DNA from: Prorocentrum cordatum
Lineage: Eukaryota; Sar; Dinophyceae; Prorocentrales; Prorocentraceae
NCBI GenBank assembly: GCA_963575745.1
Contig: CAUYUJ010012636.1
Coordinates: 389,114-453,113, forward strand
Length of the DNA: 64,000 nucleotides
Direction of reading: 5' to 3'
Shown here: piece after piece, positions 23,655 through 32,640 of the stretch
Layout of the letters: each line of letters starts with the position of its first letter
Position numbering within the stretch: position 1 is the first letter of the stretch
Program-made: the position numbers and the translations under genes
The notes under the pieces: generated by a model
Databases searched by the model: none
What the model saw: only the letters and a program-made list of their open reading frames with translations
Told to the model about the DNA's origin: nothing

Positions 23655-24282
23655 CTGCGTTTTGTGGCTCTCGCCTCAGCGCCGCGCACACTCGAGTCAA
23701 AAAAATGCGAGATTCACAGATTGACGGCGGGTGGTTCTCAAAATGTAGCTCTCGCCTTAGCGCAGCGCACCTTCGCCATCAAAAATTGCAAGAGCTTCAC
23801 GGATTGAGGGCAGCTCGTGTTCAAAATGGCTCTCGCCTGAGCGCCTCGCACATTCGCTTCAAACACTTATGATAATTTCACGGATTGACGGCGAGTGGTT
23901 TTCAAAATGCGTCTCTCGCCTTAAGCTGTTGTACAAGAATTTCACGGGCTAGCATGATCAAGTACTAAAAACAGCGTTCTGGCAGGGTTCAGGATTACGA
24001 GGGAACAAGAATTACATTGATTCGCGGTGTTGAAGTCCCCGGGATGGTGTTCTGGCACGGTACAAGATCGTCAAGACGCAACAGTCACGTTGATCAATGG
24101 CGTTGGGGTGCTGAGAATGGAGTTTTGCCATGCTTCGGGTCTTCAACCGGTTGTCTCCCAGCGAGGCAGTTCAGTCAGTGGAAATGAACCTTGTGGGGGC
24201 CTATGAAGAGGGAGCTTGAGGGATGGTCTATTCCAACATCGTTGATGAGTCTTCGGTTGACGCTGGTCCTCCTGCCGCGTCG
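23655..24282 (+). repeat. TCC-tailed modular repeat family, copy 2
   Basis: Four 81-83-bp units (CTCTCGCC cores at 23668, 23749, 23830 and 23913), then two 73-bp-type units (GGTGTTGAAGTCC; AAGATCGTCAAGACGCAAC), then the conserved end block (GAAGAGGGAGCTT, TTCCAACATC, GACGCTGGTCC). Only CTCCT remains of the tail at 24274; the sequence that follows is unrelated, which suggests the tail was interrupted by a later insertion. Confidence 0.75.
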
Positions 24283-24344
24283 ACCTGTCGAGCCTGCGCG
24301 GCCGCGACGCCGCCTTCCCAACACCCCGAAAGACGTCTTGTGTG

Positions 24345-25104
24345 ATGTCAGAGGTGGCAACGGCGAGCTGGATGCAAGATTTGGCACCTCCGAAAAATTG
24401 GGCAGATGGGGCCCATGCATCGGCACCACCAGCCAAACAGCCCACCAAGACGAAAGGAAACAAGGAGAAGAAGGGCGACCTGTACGACGCGCTGGTGAAG
24501 GTGGTCGCCAAGCTACGCCTCAACAACGCACGAGAGCTGGCGAACCTCGCGGGCACGGTGTTCCAGACGAGGGAGATGGTGGAAAAACCGCAGTCCGCTT
24601 CCCAAATACGACGACGTCTCAAAAAGCCTAAAAAGGAGCGACATATGAACAGAGAGACAGTCGACTCTTGGGCGCGCGGACCACCACATGTGCAGGTATG
24701 GGCCGCGGTGAGCGTGCACCTCAACAATCACATGGACTCCTTTCTCGACGGCAGCGAGACCTTCAAGAAGAGCGAGGAGGAGGTGTTCACCGCGTACTTT
24801 CAGAAGCACGCCCTAGCAAGACGCCACACGAGGTGGCGACCGCTACCGCGAGTACAAGGCCAAGAAGGGCCAGCAGGACAAGGGGGGTGCTCAGGGCAGC
24901 CAGGGCAACGCTGACACGAAGAAGGGCAGACAGGCGTTCGCCTTCTCGCACGACGAGACAGGGAGGGAGGCGCGGATGGTGCTGTCCCACTTCCTCAAGA
25001 ACGCAGAAGTGTCCAAGGCGACGCAACTCGTGGGGCTGGCCCCGCGAGGGCCGTTCGAGCGCGAGGCGGCGAGGCTTCCCTCCCTGATCGAGAAAGGCGC
25101 CTAA
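24345..25104 (+). pseudogene. Probable retroelement ORF1-type protein, one frameshift
   Basis: The frame from ATG 24345 (preceded by an in-frame GTG) reads a Lys/Pro-rich start, then DALVKVVAKLRLNNAREL, then a basic patch (RRRLKKPKKER), then SWARGPPHVQVWAAVS (24666-24711) and a helical stretch to about 24810. There the frame must shift; coding resumes as DRYREYKAKKGQQDKGG and runs to TAA at 25102-25104 through ARMVLSHFLKNAEVSKATQLVGLAPRGPFEREA. The GPPHxxVW word and overall plan resemble proteins I associate with dinoflagellate retroelement ORF1s, but this is memory, not a search. It could instead be a host hypothetical. It lies 510 bp upstream of the second LINE but appears to be a separate insertion. 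Confidence 0.5.
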
Positions 25105-25526
25105 GAGCAGGTGGTCTGAACCGGGCCGACGGCGCGGCCAGAGGACGAAGCCGATCTCGAGATGGCACTCGGGCAATGCAACATCTGAGTAGAGGAGCGT
25201 TTGCGGGTAGTCAGAGGCGTGTGACTTTAGTGTCCCGAAGAGATATCCCCGATACTTCTAGAGCCACGATAAAGATTCGAACCCACGGTAGATCTAGTCA
25301 CGAGTCGGCCCCCTAGACGGCCCCCTTAGTGCACACGCGCGGCGCCCAGGGTTCGCCGTCGTTCGGGGGCAGTGCTGGCTCTGCCAGGGGGGGGGGTCCC
25401 TGTCCGTTGTAAGGTTGACCCGCTACCATCAGTAGTTGGGTCGCGCAGAGTCCTTTGCCAGTTTTATAGCGCGAGGCTTGAGATACTCATTTGGACTCCC
25501 CGCGCACTGCGCATTGCTCATTGATC
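25105..25526. other. Non-coding downstream of the ORF1-type frame
   Basis: No frame or repeat recognised. It contains ATTCGAACCC (25274-25283), which looks like a tRNA T-loop, but neither strand gives a pairing stem. Confidence 0.5.
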
Positions 25527-25614
25527 CTCCTCCTCCTCCTCCTCCCCTTCATCCCCTCTTTCCTACCCCTGCTCCTCGCCCTCGCGCTCCACCTCCTGCT
25601 CATCCTCCTCCGCC
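25527..25614 (+). repeat. TCC-type tract, left part of a tract split by the LINE
   Basis: CCTCCTCC repeats decaying to CTC/CCT words and ending in TCATCCTCCTCCGCC (25600-25614). The same 15 bases recur at 32181-32195 immediately after the LINE. Confidence 0.85.
25600..25614 (+). repeat. Left target-site duplication of the second LINE
   Basis: TCATCCTCCTCCGCC, identical over 15 bp to 32181-32195. One base (G 25615) separates it from the spliced leader. Confidence 0.7.
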
Positions 25615-25615
25615 G

Positions 25616-25637
25616 TCCGTAGCCATTTTGGCTCAAG
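25616..25637 (+). other. Genomic relic of the dinoflagellate spliced leader
   Basis: All 22 bases match the dinoflagellate spliced leader (core CCGTAGCCATTTTGGCTC, ending AAG). The next bases are ATG, not a GT donor, so this is not an SL RNA gene. A leader joined to an open frame in genomic DNA is the signature of a trans-spliced mRNA copied back into the genome. Confidence 0.95.
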
Positions 25638-26496
25638 ATGTCCGATTCCCTCGGGGTCAGAGTGGAGACCTCTGATCCGAGGACAGCAACCGACAGTTTT
25701 CAGCTCCAGGGAAGCGCACCCCCCTGGAGTGCCGAGAGTGCCCCTGCCGCGGCGTGCGGCTGCGCGAGTTCTGCCACCAGAGTCTGGAGTTGGGTTCCAG
25801 GGTCACGATGGCGGGCGACGGCGCAGGAACGCTGCTGTTCGGGCCCAAGCGGCCGCATTGGGGGTGCTCCCGCTGCGGCACGGCCAACAACTGGGCCTGT
25901 CGCCTGCAGCGCCGATGCGAGGCGCGCGCGCCGCAGCGGGTCATCACCAAGGCCAGACCGGAGGGAAGAAACTCAAAGCCGCCGACAACCCGAAGGGGCA
26001 GCCTCCTTCGCGCAGCGGTGGCAACGGCGGAGGCAGGCTTGATTCGTCACAGCTGGCGCCATGGGCCTCGTCGAAGCTCGAGAAGGAGTTGGTGGCGCTG
26101 CGCAAGCAGGTCCAGCAGCTCAAGATGGAGAAGAACAAGGACCCTGCCCCACCTCAGGCAGCCCCCACTGGCGTGTCTGATGCGGCCATGGAGGTTGATG
26201 AAGGCTCGGCAGGGGCCAAGGACACGACGGCGACGGCGTTGCAGCGGAGTGCTATTCAGAACAAGATCGGCCACTACGAGCTGTTCGTCAAGTCCCTCGC
26301 CCTCTATGAAGACAATGAAGCTGAGCAGCTACAGACGGCCAAGAAGCAGCTGGAAGTGCTTCGAGTTCAGCTACGCGAGCTACGTCCGCCGTCCACGGCG
26401 CACAAGGTCGCAACGCAGAAGCTCGAGCGCTGCCGTACCCAGCTCGATCGCTACCGCACCGAGGCTGCTGACCGACGCGAGAAGATCGCTAAGTGA
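25638..26496 (+). pseudogene. LINE N-terminal region: zinc finger and start of coiled coil
   Basis: The start is ATG 25638, immediately after the spliced leader. The first 27 or so codons are in frame 3. Coding then seems to move to frame 2, where ECRECPCRGVRLREFC and HWGCSRCGTANNWACRLQRRC (25856-25918) form Cys clusters; the second resembles a W-x-C-x2-C...N-N...C zinc ribbon. Near 25965 it moves to frame 1: SSKLEKELVALRKQVQQLKMEK and a long Leu/Lys/Glu heptad region (about 26060-26496). TGA at 26494-26496 interrupts the helix (EKIAK*QEELDTKEA). The part probably binds RNA and multimerises, as ORF1p does in other LINEs; that role is inferred. Confidence 0.65.
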
Positions 26497-28026
26497 CAAG
26501 AGGAGTTGGACACGAAAGAGGCCGCCATCGTTCAGAAGGAGGCTGAGATTGTCCAGCTCACCATGGAGGTGCGCACCTGTGCCGAGGGGCTGTCGAAGCA
26601 GCGCGGCGAGCCCGTCACGGCGGCGGCGAACCCTGCGTCCGCCTCCGTGCTCTCGCCCGACTTCTTGCAAGTGGATATGCCCGAGCTTGAAGGCCAGCCT
26701 GACCTCAAGCTCTTCTACCAGCAGTTCACCACTGACCCAAGGTTCAGCTCGCCCCAGCAGATGCTGGCCAAGCACGTCAAGGTCAGCATGGTGCCGCAGC
26801 AGCCGTCTCTTGTTCAGCCTGCTGGTGGCACTGATGATGTTCGTGAGCTGGACGACAAGGCTGATGTCGTCAAGCGCGGAGCCGAGCCCACACTCGGCAT
26901 GGATGACGTTCGACAGATGTACGAGGAGTTCAAGAAGGCAGGCACTGTCACAGGCGAATCTAGGAGCAGCTGGTTGCACGGTTGCATGAGCTCGTCGATG
27001 ACATGCACAAGGCCAAGCGTGGCCGCCTCGCCCAGCCTGCCACTGCAAGCGTGGGGTGTGCCTCACCACCAGCCCCGCGTGAGCGGGCTGCGGCTGCGAC
27101 GAGGCGAGCTCCTACGTGCTGATGCGCCGCTGAGCTCCCAGCAGTCGCACTTGCTCGAGACCTTCAATGCCAATGAGGGAAAACCCACTCTGAAGCGACG
27201 GCTTGAACGGACGCAGGCGCTGGTGGTGCTAGTTCAGGAGACTGGATATCATGGGCATGAAGTTGAGGAGCTTCAATCTTGGGCAGGCGCCCGTGGCTGG
27301 CAAGTGGTTGCCGTTGCAGGCAGTCCGACCGAAGGTTACCTGCCTGCCGCTGGCGTGGCGGTCTTCGCTCGCAGCGAGGTCGGGCTGCGCTGGCCTGATG
27401 GCTACAGCTCGTCGACGTTGGTGCCGCAGCGTGCCCAGCACGTCATTGTTGATTTACCTGGATGGGAGCCAATTCGTATCTTCAATATCTATTTGCATAC
27501 GGCTGAGGGCATGACGGCGCGCAATGCGCGTATCCTGTGCTCTGTAGGCGAAGCCATGTCTGGCATTCTCGCCCCGTGCATCATCGGCGGCGACTGGAAC
27601 ATGCCTGCCAGTGAGGTGGAGGACTCCACTTTCCCAGCCCACGCGCAGGTCAGCTTGGTAGTTCCGACGGCTATCACATGCCGCACTGCCCGCTCGTGTT
27701 CCACGATAGATTTCTTTGCGTTGAGTTCTGCAGCGATGCGCTCGCTTAAGTGTGTTTCAGCAGATATGGCGTGGTCAATCAAGCCTCATCGACCTGTTCA
27801 GTTGCAGCTTGCAGTTGATGGGCAGTCCCTGCAGTACCTTGCTTACGGCATGGCGCCTAAGATCCCTGGCGTGCAGGTTCACGGGCCACACTGCGAAGAC
27901 TCGTCCTGGGCCACTGAGGCGTCCTATGCTGAGCATGCGGTGGAGTTGGCCAAGCACCAACGCGCTGACGGCGCCTGGGGTTTTCTGTCAACAGCTTGGG
28001 CCAAGTTCGTAGTACGCGCAGCTTAG
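26497..28026 (+). pseudogene. LINE: end of coiled coil and APE/EEP endonuclease
   Basis: Frame 1 resumes after the TGA with more heptads. Between about 26960 and 27120 the sensible reading is in another frame (EQLVARLHELVDDMHKAKRGR), then frame 1 returns. The endonuclease begins near 27180: ALVVLVQETGYHGHE (catalytic Glu), AGVAVFARSEVGL, RIFNIYLHTAEG, IIGGDWNMP (27580-27603, catalytic Asp/Asn), STIDFFALS and IKPHRPVQLQL (27778-27810, His). All key EEP residues are present. The frame stops at TAG 28024-28026, in the linker before the RT, and is open again right after it. Confidence 0.8.
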
Positions 28027-31000
28027 AGGCTTTCGCATGTCACCGCCACAGACATTAAGGACTTCAACTCCTTCGCCAGGTGCCCTACGCCAAGGTGGGT
28101 GGAGGTCGGCTATGAGGCCAAGGATCCCGAAGGTGTTCAAGCCCGCGCCGAGGGCTGGCGGCGGCTTCACAATGCTATCACCTACATCATCCAGCTGGGC
28201 GAGGGCGCCTCTGTCAGGCCTACTAGTGGCCAGCCAGCTTCGACGGTTTCGTTGGCGACAAGAGCAGTTCCGCGCCCACAACCTGCAGCTGGTCACGCCA
28301 TGGACGTTGAGGACCACGACCCGTTCGAGGACCTGGCTGCAGATCTGGATGACAGTGATACTACTCAGAATGGGAAACGGTCTAACATCGGATCCAGGCC
28401 ATACGCCAGCTCCCACCCCCCTGCTGCGTCTTGTGGGCAGGATGGCAGTCTCGGTCCGACCCCTGGCGGCGGCACGGCGCCGTTGCTGGATGCAGCTTGT
28501 CTAAACTCGGCGCCTGATGTGCACAGACAGCGTGATGGCTCCTCCGCTAGCCAGCTGGCGCGAGAGATCGAGTCTTTCCAGGCGCTGGTCTACGTCGGCC
28601 AGGGGCTCAACCACAGGCTCGACGCCACCGTGGAGCAAGCCCGCAGGCTCGCCGCCCACGCGCCGCTTCGCATTGACAACCTGCGCGAGCTGCTGGCCGA
28701 CATCGAGGAGGACCTCCAGGCCGTCAACCAGGAGGCAGGCCGAGACAGCAGCAGTCGCTGGAAGGCGTGGTGTGACCAAGCTAGCGCTGGCGGTGCTCGT
28801 GGCCTCCACCGCGTCACCAAGGTCAAGGATGCGCAGCAGCCGACTGTTGTTCGCGGAACCCGAGGTGCCACTGCTCATCCTCATCACGTTGTTCGGGACA
28901 TGGAGAAATCCTACATGGACGCGTGGCATGGATCAGCGCAGGCGCAACGTGCTCGCGTTCCTGATCGTGCGCCCCTGCCGAGAGCCACGCCTGAGCAGAT
29001 CAGAATGGCTGCGAAGTCCTTTCCGTCGCCGACCGCCAGCAGCCTGGACGGCATCCACCCGCGCTGCTTCGCGCTCCTCAGTGATGATGCGCTCAACGTG
29101 CTGAGCGCCCTATGGGGGGCGACAGAAGCGCTCGGCTTGCTGCCGAAGCAGTTGCAGTGGATCCCCCTCCCCATGCTCCCTAAGCCGACTGGCGGGCACA
29201 GGCTGATTGTGATCTACGCTGCCAGCTACCGCGTCTGGCAGCGCGCCAAGCGAGTGCATTTGGAACCTCTGCAGCAGTTTCTTGATCGCAAGTACTGGGG
29301 TGTCTCCACTGGCAGGCCGGCGATCGACAACGCTTGGGCGATGGCGGCACGGACTGAAGTGGCCGCGTCTACCCAGATGCATTCTGTCACGCTGGTGGCT
29401 GACTATTCGAAGTATTATGAGGGGATTAACCTTGACGAGCTGCAGTTGAAGTTCGACCAGATGCAGGCGCCCACTGGTTGCACTAAGCTCATCTTCAATA
29501 CGCGGCGAGGCCCGCGGATCATTAGGTCTCAACGTGTGCCTTCACCCGCTGGCGTCTGTTTTTCCAAATATATTGACGACGCGGCGATTGGCCTGCATCA
29601 CGCCGATCCGCAGCGTGTCATCCAGCTTGCCGCCCAGGCTGGGCGTGATTTTCAGCAGGTGGCCAAGAGGCTTGGATCTCGTACCAATGACAAATGTGCC
29701 ATCGTCGCTTCTAGTGCTGCGCTTGGGCGAGAAGTTGCACTGCAGCTAAATGTGTCTGAGGAAGCGGCAGTCAGGCGCGTTGTCTCCGACCTAGGCGTCG
29801 ACTACGCAGCGGGTCGCGCCCGTCAGGCCCCAGGAGCTCGTGCCAAGCAGCGAGCTCGCCTGGCTCGGCACAGGAGGCGGATGCGCGAGATATCCAAGCA
29901 CAAGAAGGCGATTCCTGTGAAGAAGGACCTTCGCCTAGACAGGATCTACCGCACTGGCGCGCGCCCTGCATGCACGTACGGAGTAGAAGTCAATGGCCTG
30001 ACTGATGCACAGCTCGGTGATCTTCGCCGTGCTGATGGGCGCCAGGTCAAGCCTTACCACGGGGGTGCGTCGGCCACGGCCAAGCTGGCGCTGGACGGTG
30101 ACCCCGCCATCCGACAGGCGATCGCGCCAGTCATTCAGTACAGCCGCATGATGTGGGAAGCTATTACACGTCCTGAGCGCGCGCTTGCATCGCAGAAAGA
30201 TCTCTTGCTTTGGTGGGGCTCTGCTGTTACTTTCTTGGGCCGCCCTTTCAGCTGGGCTAAGTCACGAGGGCCACTGGAGCGAGCGGCTCTGTGTCTTGAG
30301 CGCGTCGGCTGGACCACACGCAGCGGTGCCCTCGGGCGTGACCATGTGGATCAAGAGGTTCGTGTCGACCAGCTTCCACCAGCCGTAGTTGAGGACCTGC
30401 GCAGTGCGGCGACGCAGCGGATGCTTGAATGTCATCTTGCTGACAAATGGGAGTTGCCTGCTGGAGTTCGTGTCACGTTCGACCTCATTCAGGGCGCGGT
30501 CCGCGAGCGCTCGGCCAAGTACGCCAAGTATCAGAAGTTCCTCATTCGTTCTTGTGCACGCGAAGGAGTGTGGACACGACAGCGGGCACGAGAGCGCGGG
30601 TACGACACCAACGGCCTCTGCAGTTGCGGGCAGCCTGATACTGTCCACCACAGGCTCTACTCCTGCACGCGAGCTGACGTAGTCGCGGCTCGGTCTAACA
30701 GCGGAGCCAGCCCGACGTTCATCCAGGAGGGTCACGAAGCTGATGGGGATCTGCGCTACGTCACGGGGGCATTCGCCTACGAGGAACGTCTGCTGCCACC
30801 GCTTGATAGCGGCACGACTGTCCACCTTCTCGATGCTGATGGTCATGAGGCAAATTGTGAGCCTGAGACTCTCTGCAACATCATTGCCCCCAGCGTCCCG
30901 CCCGTGGAGATTGCAGTGGACGGCTCTTGCAGTGTGCCGCTCCTTGCAGCTGCTCGCCGCGCTGGCTGGGCTTTGGCGCTGCTGGACCCGTGCGGCAACC

Positions 31001-32058
31001 AGCCGCTCCGAGTGATGTACGGTGCAGTCCCTGGCTCCCTGCCGCAGCGATCAGCCATGGCTGGGCACTTGGCACTCGCATACGTCGGGCAAGTGGTAGA
31101 CAGGCCGACGGACGTCCTCGCTGACTACATGGCTGCTGTGATTGAGGCCACCAAGAGCCCCGAACAGCAGCTGCGACCTGGTGCGCGATATGGTTGTGTC
31201 AAGCTTTTTGGTCAACAGATGCCTGGATTTCATCACATTCGGTCCGTGTCGCACGTGAAGGCACATCGCTCTGCTGACCAGTATGCTCAGTTGTCTGAGG
31301 TTGATACGCGTCTCACTGACGCCAATGTTGTTGCTGACGTCTTCGCCAAGCGCGCGGTCCAGCTGCATGAGCCCGTGCCGCATGAGCTTGATGAGCAGCT
31401 CGAGACTGGGCTGCGCATCGCGAATGGTTTCGTGTCTTTGGCCGCCGCCGTGCTGCCGCTTTTCGACAGAGAGGAGCGTTGGGCACGAGTGTCGGTGGCA
31501 CAGCGCGCTGCACACATTCAGCGCACTCGTTGGCATGACTGGCGTCGCACTGTGATAGGCGAGCAATGTAGCAAGTGTTTGTGTTTAGCACATGACACGC
31601 ATGACAAGCCCCTCTCAGGACGTAGGGGCATGCCCAAGTATCTTGACAGTTTTGTGCGTACCCCTCTAGGTCACACACTTGTAGCTGTGAATCAGGGGGG
31701 TAAGGCCCCTGCGTGCCCAGGTTGCTGCCGCCCAGTGCATGTGTGTACTAAGTGCGGTGCCTGGGCTCAGCAGTCCAGGGGGAGCAAATTAAGACGACCT
31801 TGCGAGCCCCCCACCAGGAAGGGGCTTGAGGTCCTTGCGAATTTACGTAACGGAGTTGGCCCCCACAGGGGGCTCGCTCGCCAGGTTGACGCCGCCCTCC
31901 CAGCTCTTCAGTCCGTGTCTGGTGCTGTGAGGCGTCCCGAGCTTGAGACCACACGCGTTTCCAGGGCTCCTGTGCCCGAGGGCCCCCCGACCTACGAGTC
32001 CAGGATGGCTGCCCTCGCCGAGAGAATTCGTCTGAAAGAGCAGGCTGCCTCAAGGTAG
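28027..32058 (+). CDS. LINE reverse transcriptase, zinc knuckle, RNase H and Cys-rich tail (RT motif B deleted)
   Basis: 1343 codons without a stop; the first ATG is at 28099, and the frame equals that of the endonuclease part upstream, so the TAG at 28024 probably split one polyprotein. RT: IPLPMLPKPTGGHRLIVIYA (29161-29220), VADYSKYYEGI (motif A, Asp 29401) and FSKYIDDAAIG (motif C, 29563-29595). Only about 58 residues lie between the motif A Asp and the DD pair, against about 90 in the first LINE, and no motif B is present; the RT is probably inactive. Then GVEVNGLTDAQLGDLRR, knuckle CSCGQPDTVHHRLYSC (30619-30666), RNase H (IAVDGSCS 30910-; VLADYMAAV; VSHVKAHRS; NVVADVFAK) with Gly where the second catalytic Glu is expected (SAMAGHLAL), and a CxxC-rich tail (31564-31815). 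Confidence 0.85.
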   Translation, partial: RLSHVTATDIKDFNSFARCPTPRWVEVGYEAKDPEGVQARAEGWRRLHNAITYIIQLGEGASVRPTSGQPASTVSLATRAVPRPQPAAGHAMDVEDHDPFEDLAADLDDSDTTQNGKRSNIGSRPYASSHPPAASCGQDGSLGPTPGGGTAPLLDAACLNSAPDVHRQRDGSSASQLAREIESFQALVYVGQGLNHRLDATVEQARRLAAHAPLRIDNLRELLADIEEDLQAVNQEAGRDSSSRWKAWCDQASAGGARGLHRVTKVKDAQQPTVVRGTRGATAHPHHVVRDMEKSYMDAWHGSAQAQRARVPDRAPLPRATPEQIRMAAKSFPSPTASSLDGIHPRCFALLSDDALNVLSALWGATEALGLLPKQLQWIPLPMLPKPTGGHRLIVIYAASYRVWQRAKRVHLEPLQQFLDRKYWGVSTGRPAIDNAWAMAARTEVAASTQMHSVTLVADYSKYYEGINLDELQLKFDQMQAPTGCTKLIFNTRRGPRIIRSQRVPSPAGVCFSKYIDDAAIGLHHADPQRVIQLAAQAGRDFQQVAKRLGSRTNDKCAIVASSAALGREVALQLNVSEEAAVRRVVSDLGVDYAAGRARQAPGARAKQRARLARHRRRMREISKHKKAIPVKKDLRLDRIYRTGARPACTYGVEVNGLTDAQLGDLRRADGRQVKPYHGGASATAKLALDGDPAIRQAIAPVIQYSRMMWEAITRPERALASQKDLLLWWGSAVTFLGRPFSWAKSRGPLERAALCLERVGWTTRSGALGRDHVDQEVRVDQLPPAVVEDLRSAATQRMLECHLADKWELPAGVRVTFDLIQGAVRERSAKYAKYQKFLIRSCAREGVWTRQRARERGYDTNGLCSCGQPDTVHHRLYSCTRADVVAARSNSGASPTFIQEGHEADGDLRYVTGAFAYEERLLPPLDSGTTVHLLDADGHEANCEPETLCNIIAPSVPPVEIAVDGSCSVPLLAAARRAGWALALLDPCGNQPLRVMYGAVPGSLPQRSAMAGHLALAYVGQVVDRPTDVLADYMAAVIEATKSPEQQLRPGARYGCVKLFGQQMPGFHHIRSVSHVKAHRSADQYAQLSEVDTRLTDANVVADVFAKRAVQLHEPVPHELDEQLETGLRIANGFVSLAAAVLPLFDREERWARVSVAQRAAHIQRTRWHDWRRTVIGEQCSKCLCLAHDTHDKPLSGRRGMPKYLDSFVRTPLGHTLVAVNQGGKAPACPGCCRPVHVCTKCGAWAQQSRGSKLRRPCEPPTRKGLEVLANLRNGVGPHRGLARQVDAALPALQSVSGAVRRPELETTRVSRAPVPEGPPTYESRMAALAERIRLKEQAASR

Positions 32059-32180
32059 TCTGTTTTCATGCCTGGCAAAGTCGCCGAAGGTTGTGCATTG
32101 TTTTGCACGCGCCAGGGCCCAGAGCTGCTGGCGTGATCAGGTTGAGCCGCCATCCTCCTCGGAGTTTCAGCATTCAGCAT

Positions 32181-32195
32181 TCATCCTCCTCCGCC
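32181..32195 (+). repeat. Right target-site duplication of the second LINE
   Basis: TCATCCTCCTCCGCC, matching 25600-25614 over all 15 bases. Confidence 0.7.
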
Positions 32196-32400
32196 TCCAT
32201 ATCCTTCTCCTCTTCCTCCTCGTCATCCTCATCATCACCATGATCAGCATCAGCATCATCATCAGCATCAGCATCATTATCAGCATCAGCATCATCATCA
32301 TCATTACCATCAGCATCAGCATCATCAGCATCATCATCAGCAGCATCGTCAGCAACATCATCATCAGCATCATCATCATCAGCCGTCTCATCTTCGTCCT
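32181..32400 (+). repeat. TCC to CATCAG array, right part of the split tract
   Basis: A short TCC block (to about 32230) changes to CATCAG/CATCATCAG repeats. Joined to 25527-25614 it would form the same TCC-then-CATCAG order seen at 5720-7352 and 35205-37290. Confidence 0.9.
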
Positions 32401-32640
32401 CCGTCACTTCTTTCCCTGCGTCAGCGTTCCTCGTTATTCTTCCCCGCGAGGTGAGCCCAGGTCGGAGGGGGAGGACGGGGAAGGGAAGTGGGGAGGGGGC
32501 GCGGCTCACCAAGCAGCAACAGGGGGGCGGGAGAGGAGAGGTCGCAAGGGCACCGGCGAGGTAGGTCCTTGTTGGCCCATGTGTACTGGAATGCGTTAGC
32601 GCGCTGGAAATCCTGCCACCCCACGCGCCGTGCGCCTCTC
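32401..32640. other. Unassigned spacer
   Basis: GGA/GGG-rich sequence with no recognised gene. Confidence 0.5.

Larger units (their letters stand above)
25616..32180 (+). mobile_element. Spliced-leader-tagged LINE-type retrotransposon, nearly full length
   Basis: The 5' end is an exact spliced leader followed directly by ATG, and the element is flanked by a 15-bp perfect direct repeat. The order of parts is zinc finger, coiled coil, APE/EEP endonuclease, RT, knuckle, RNase H and Cys-rich tail. From about 25970 to TAG/stop 32056-32058 the line is essentially one frame, broken by TGA 26494 and TAG 28024 and by a compensated frame excursion at about 26960-27120. Two more frameshifts lie in the first 330 bp. 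The 3' UTR is about 120 bp, ending CAGCATTCAGCAT. It is the better preserved of the two LINEs, which implies a more recent insertion. Confidence 0.88.

Noticed and set aside
25262-25295. tRNA gene suggested by ATTCGAACCC
   Set aside because: Neither strand gives a pairing T stem, and no D or anticodon arm is present at the right distance.
25616-25660. SL RNA gene
   Set aside because: The leader is followed by ATG and coding sequence, not by a GT donor and a short structured RNA.
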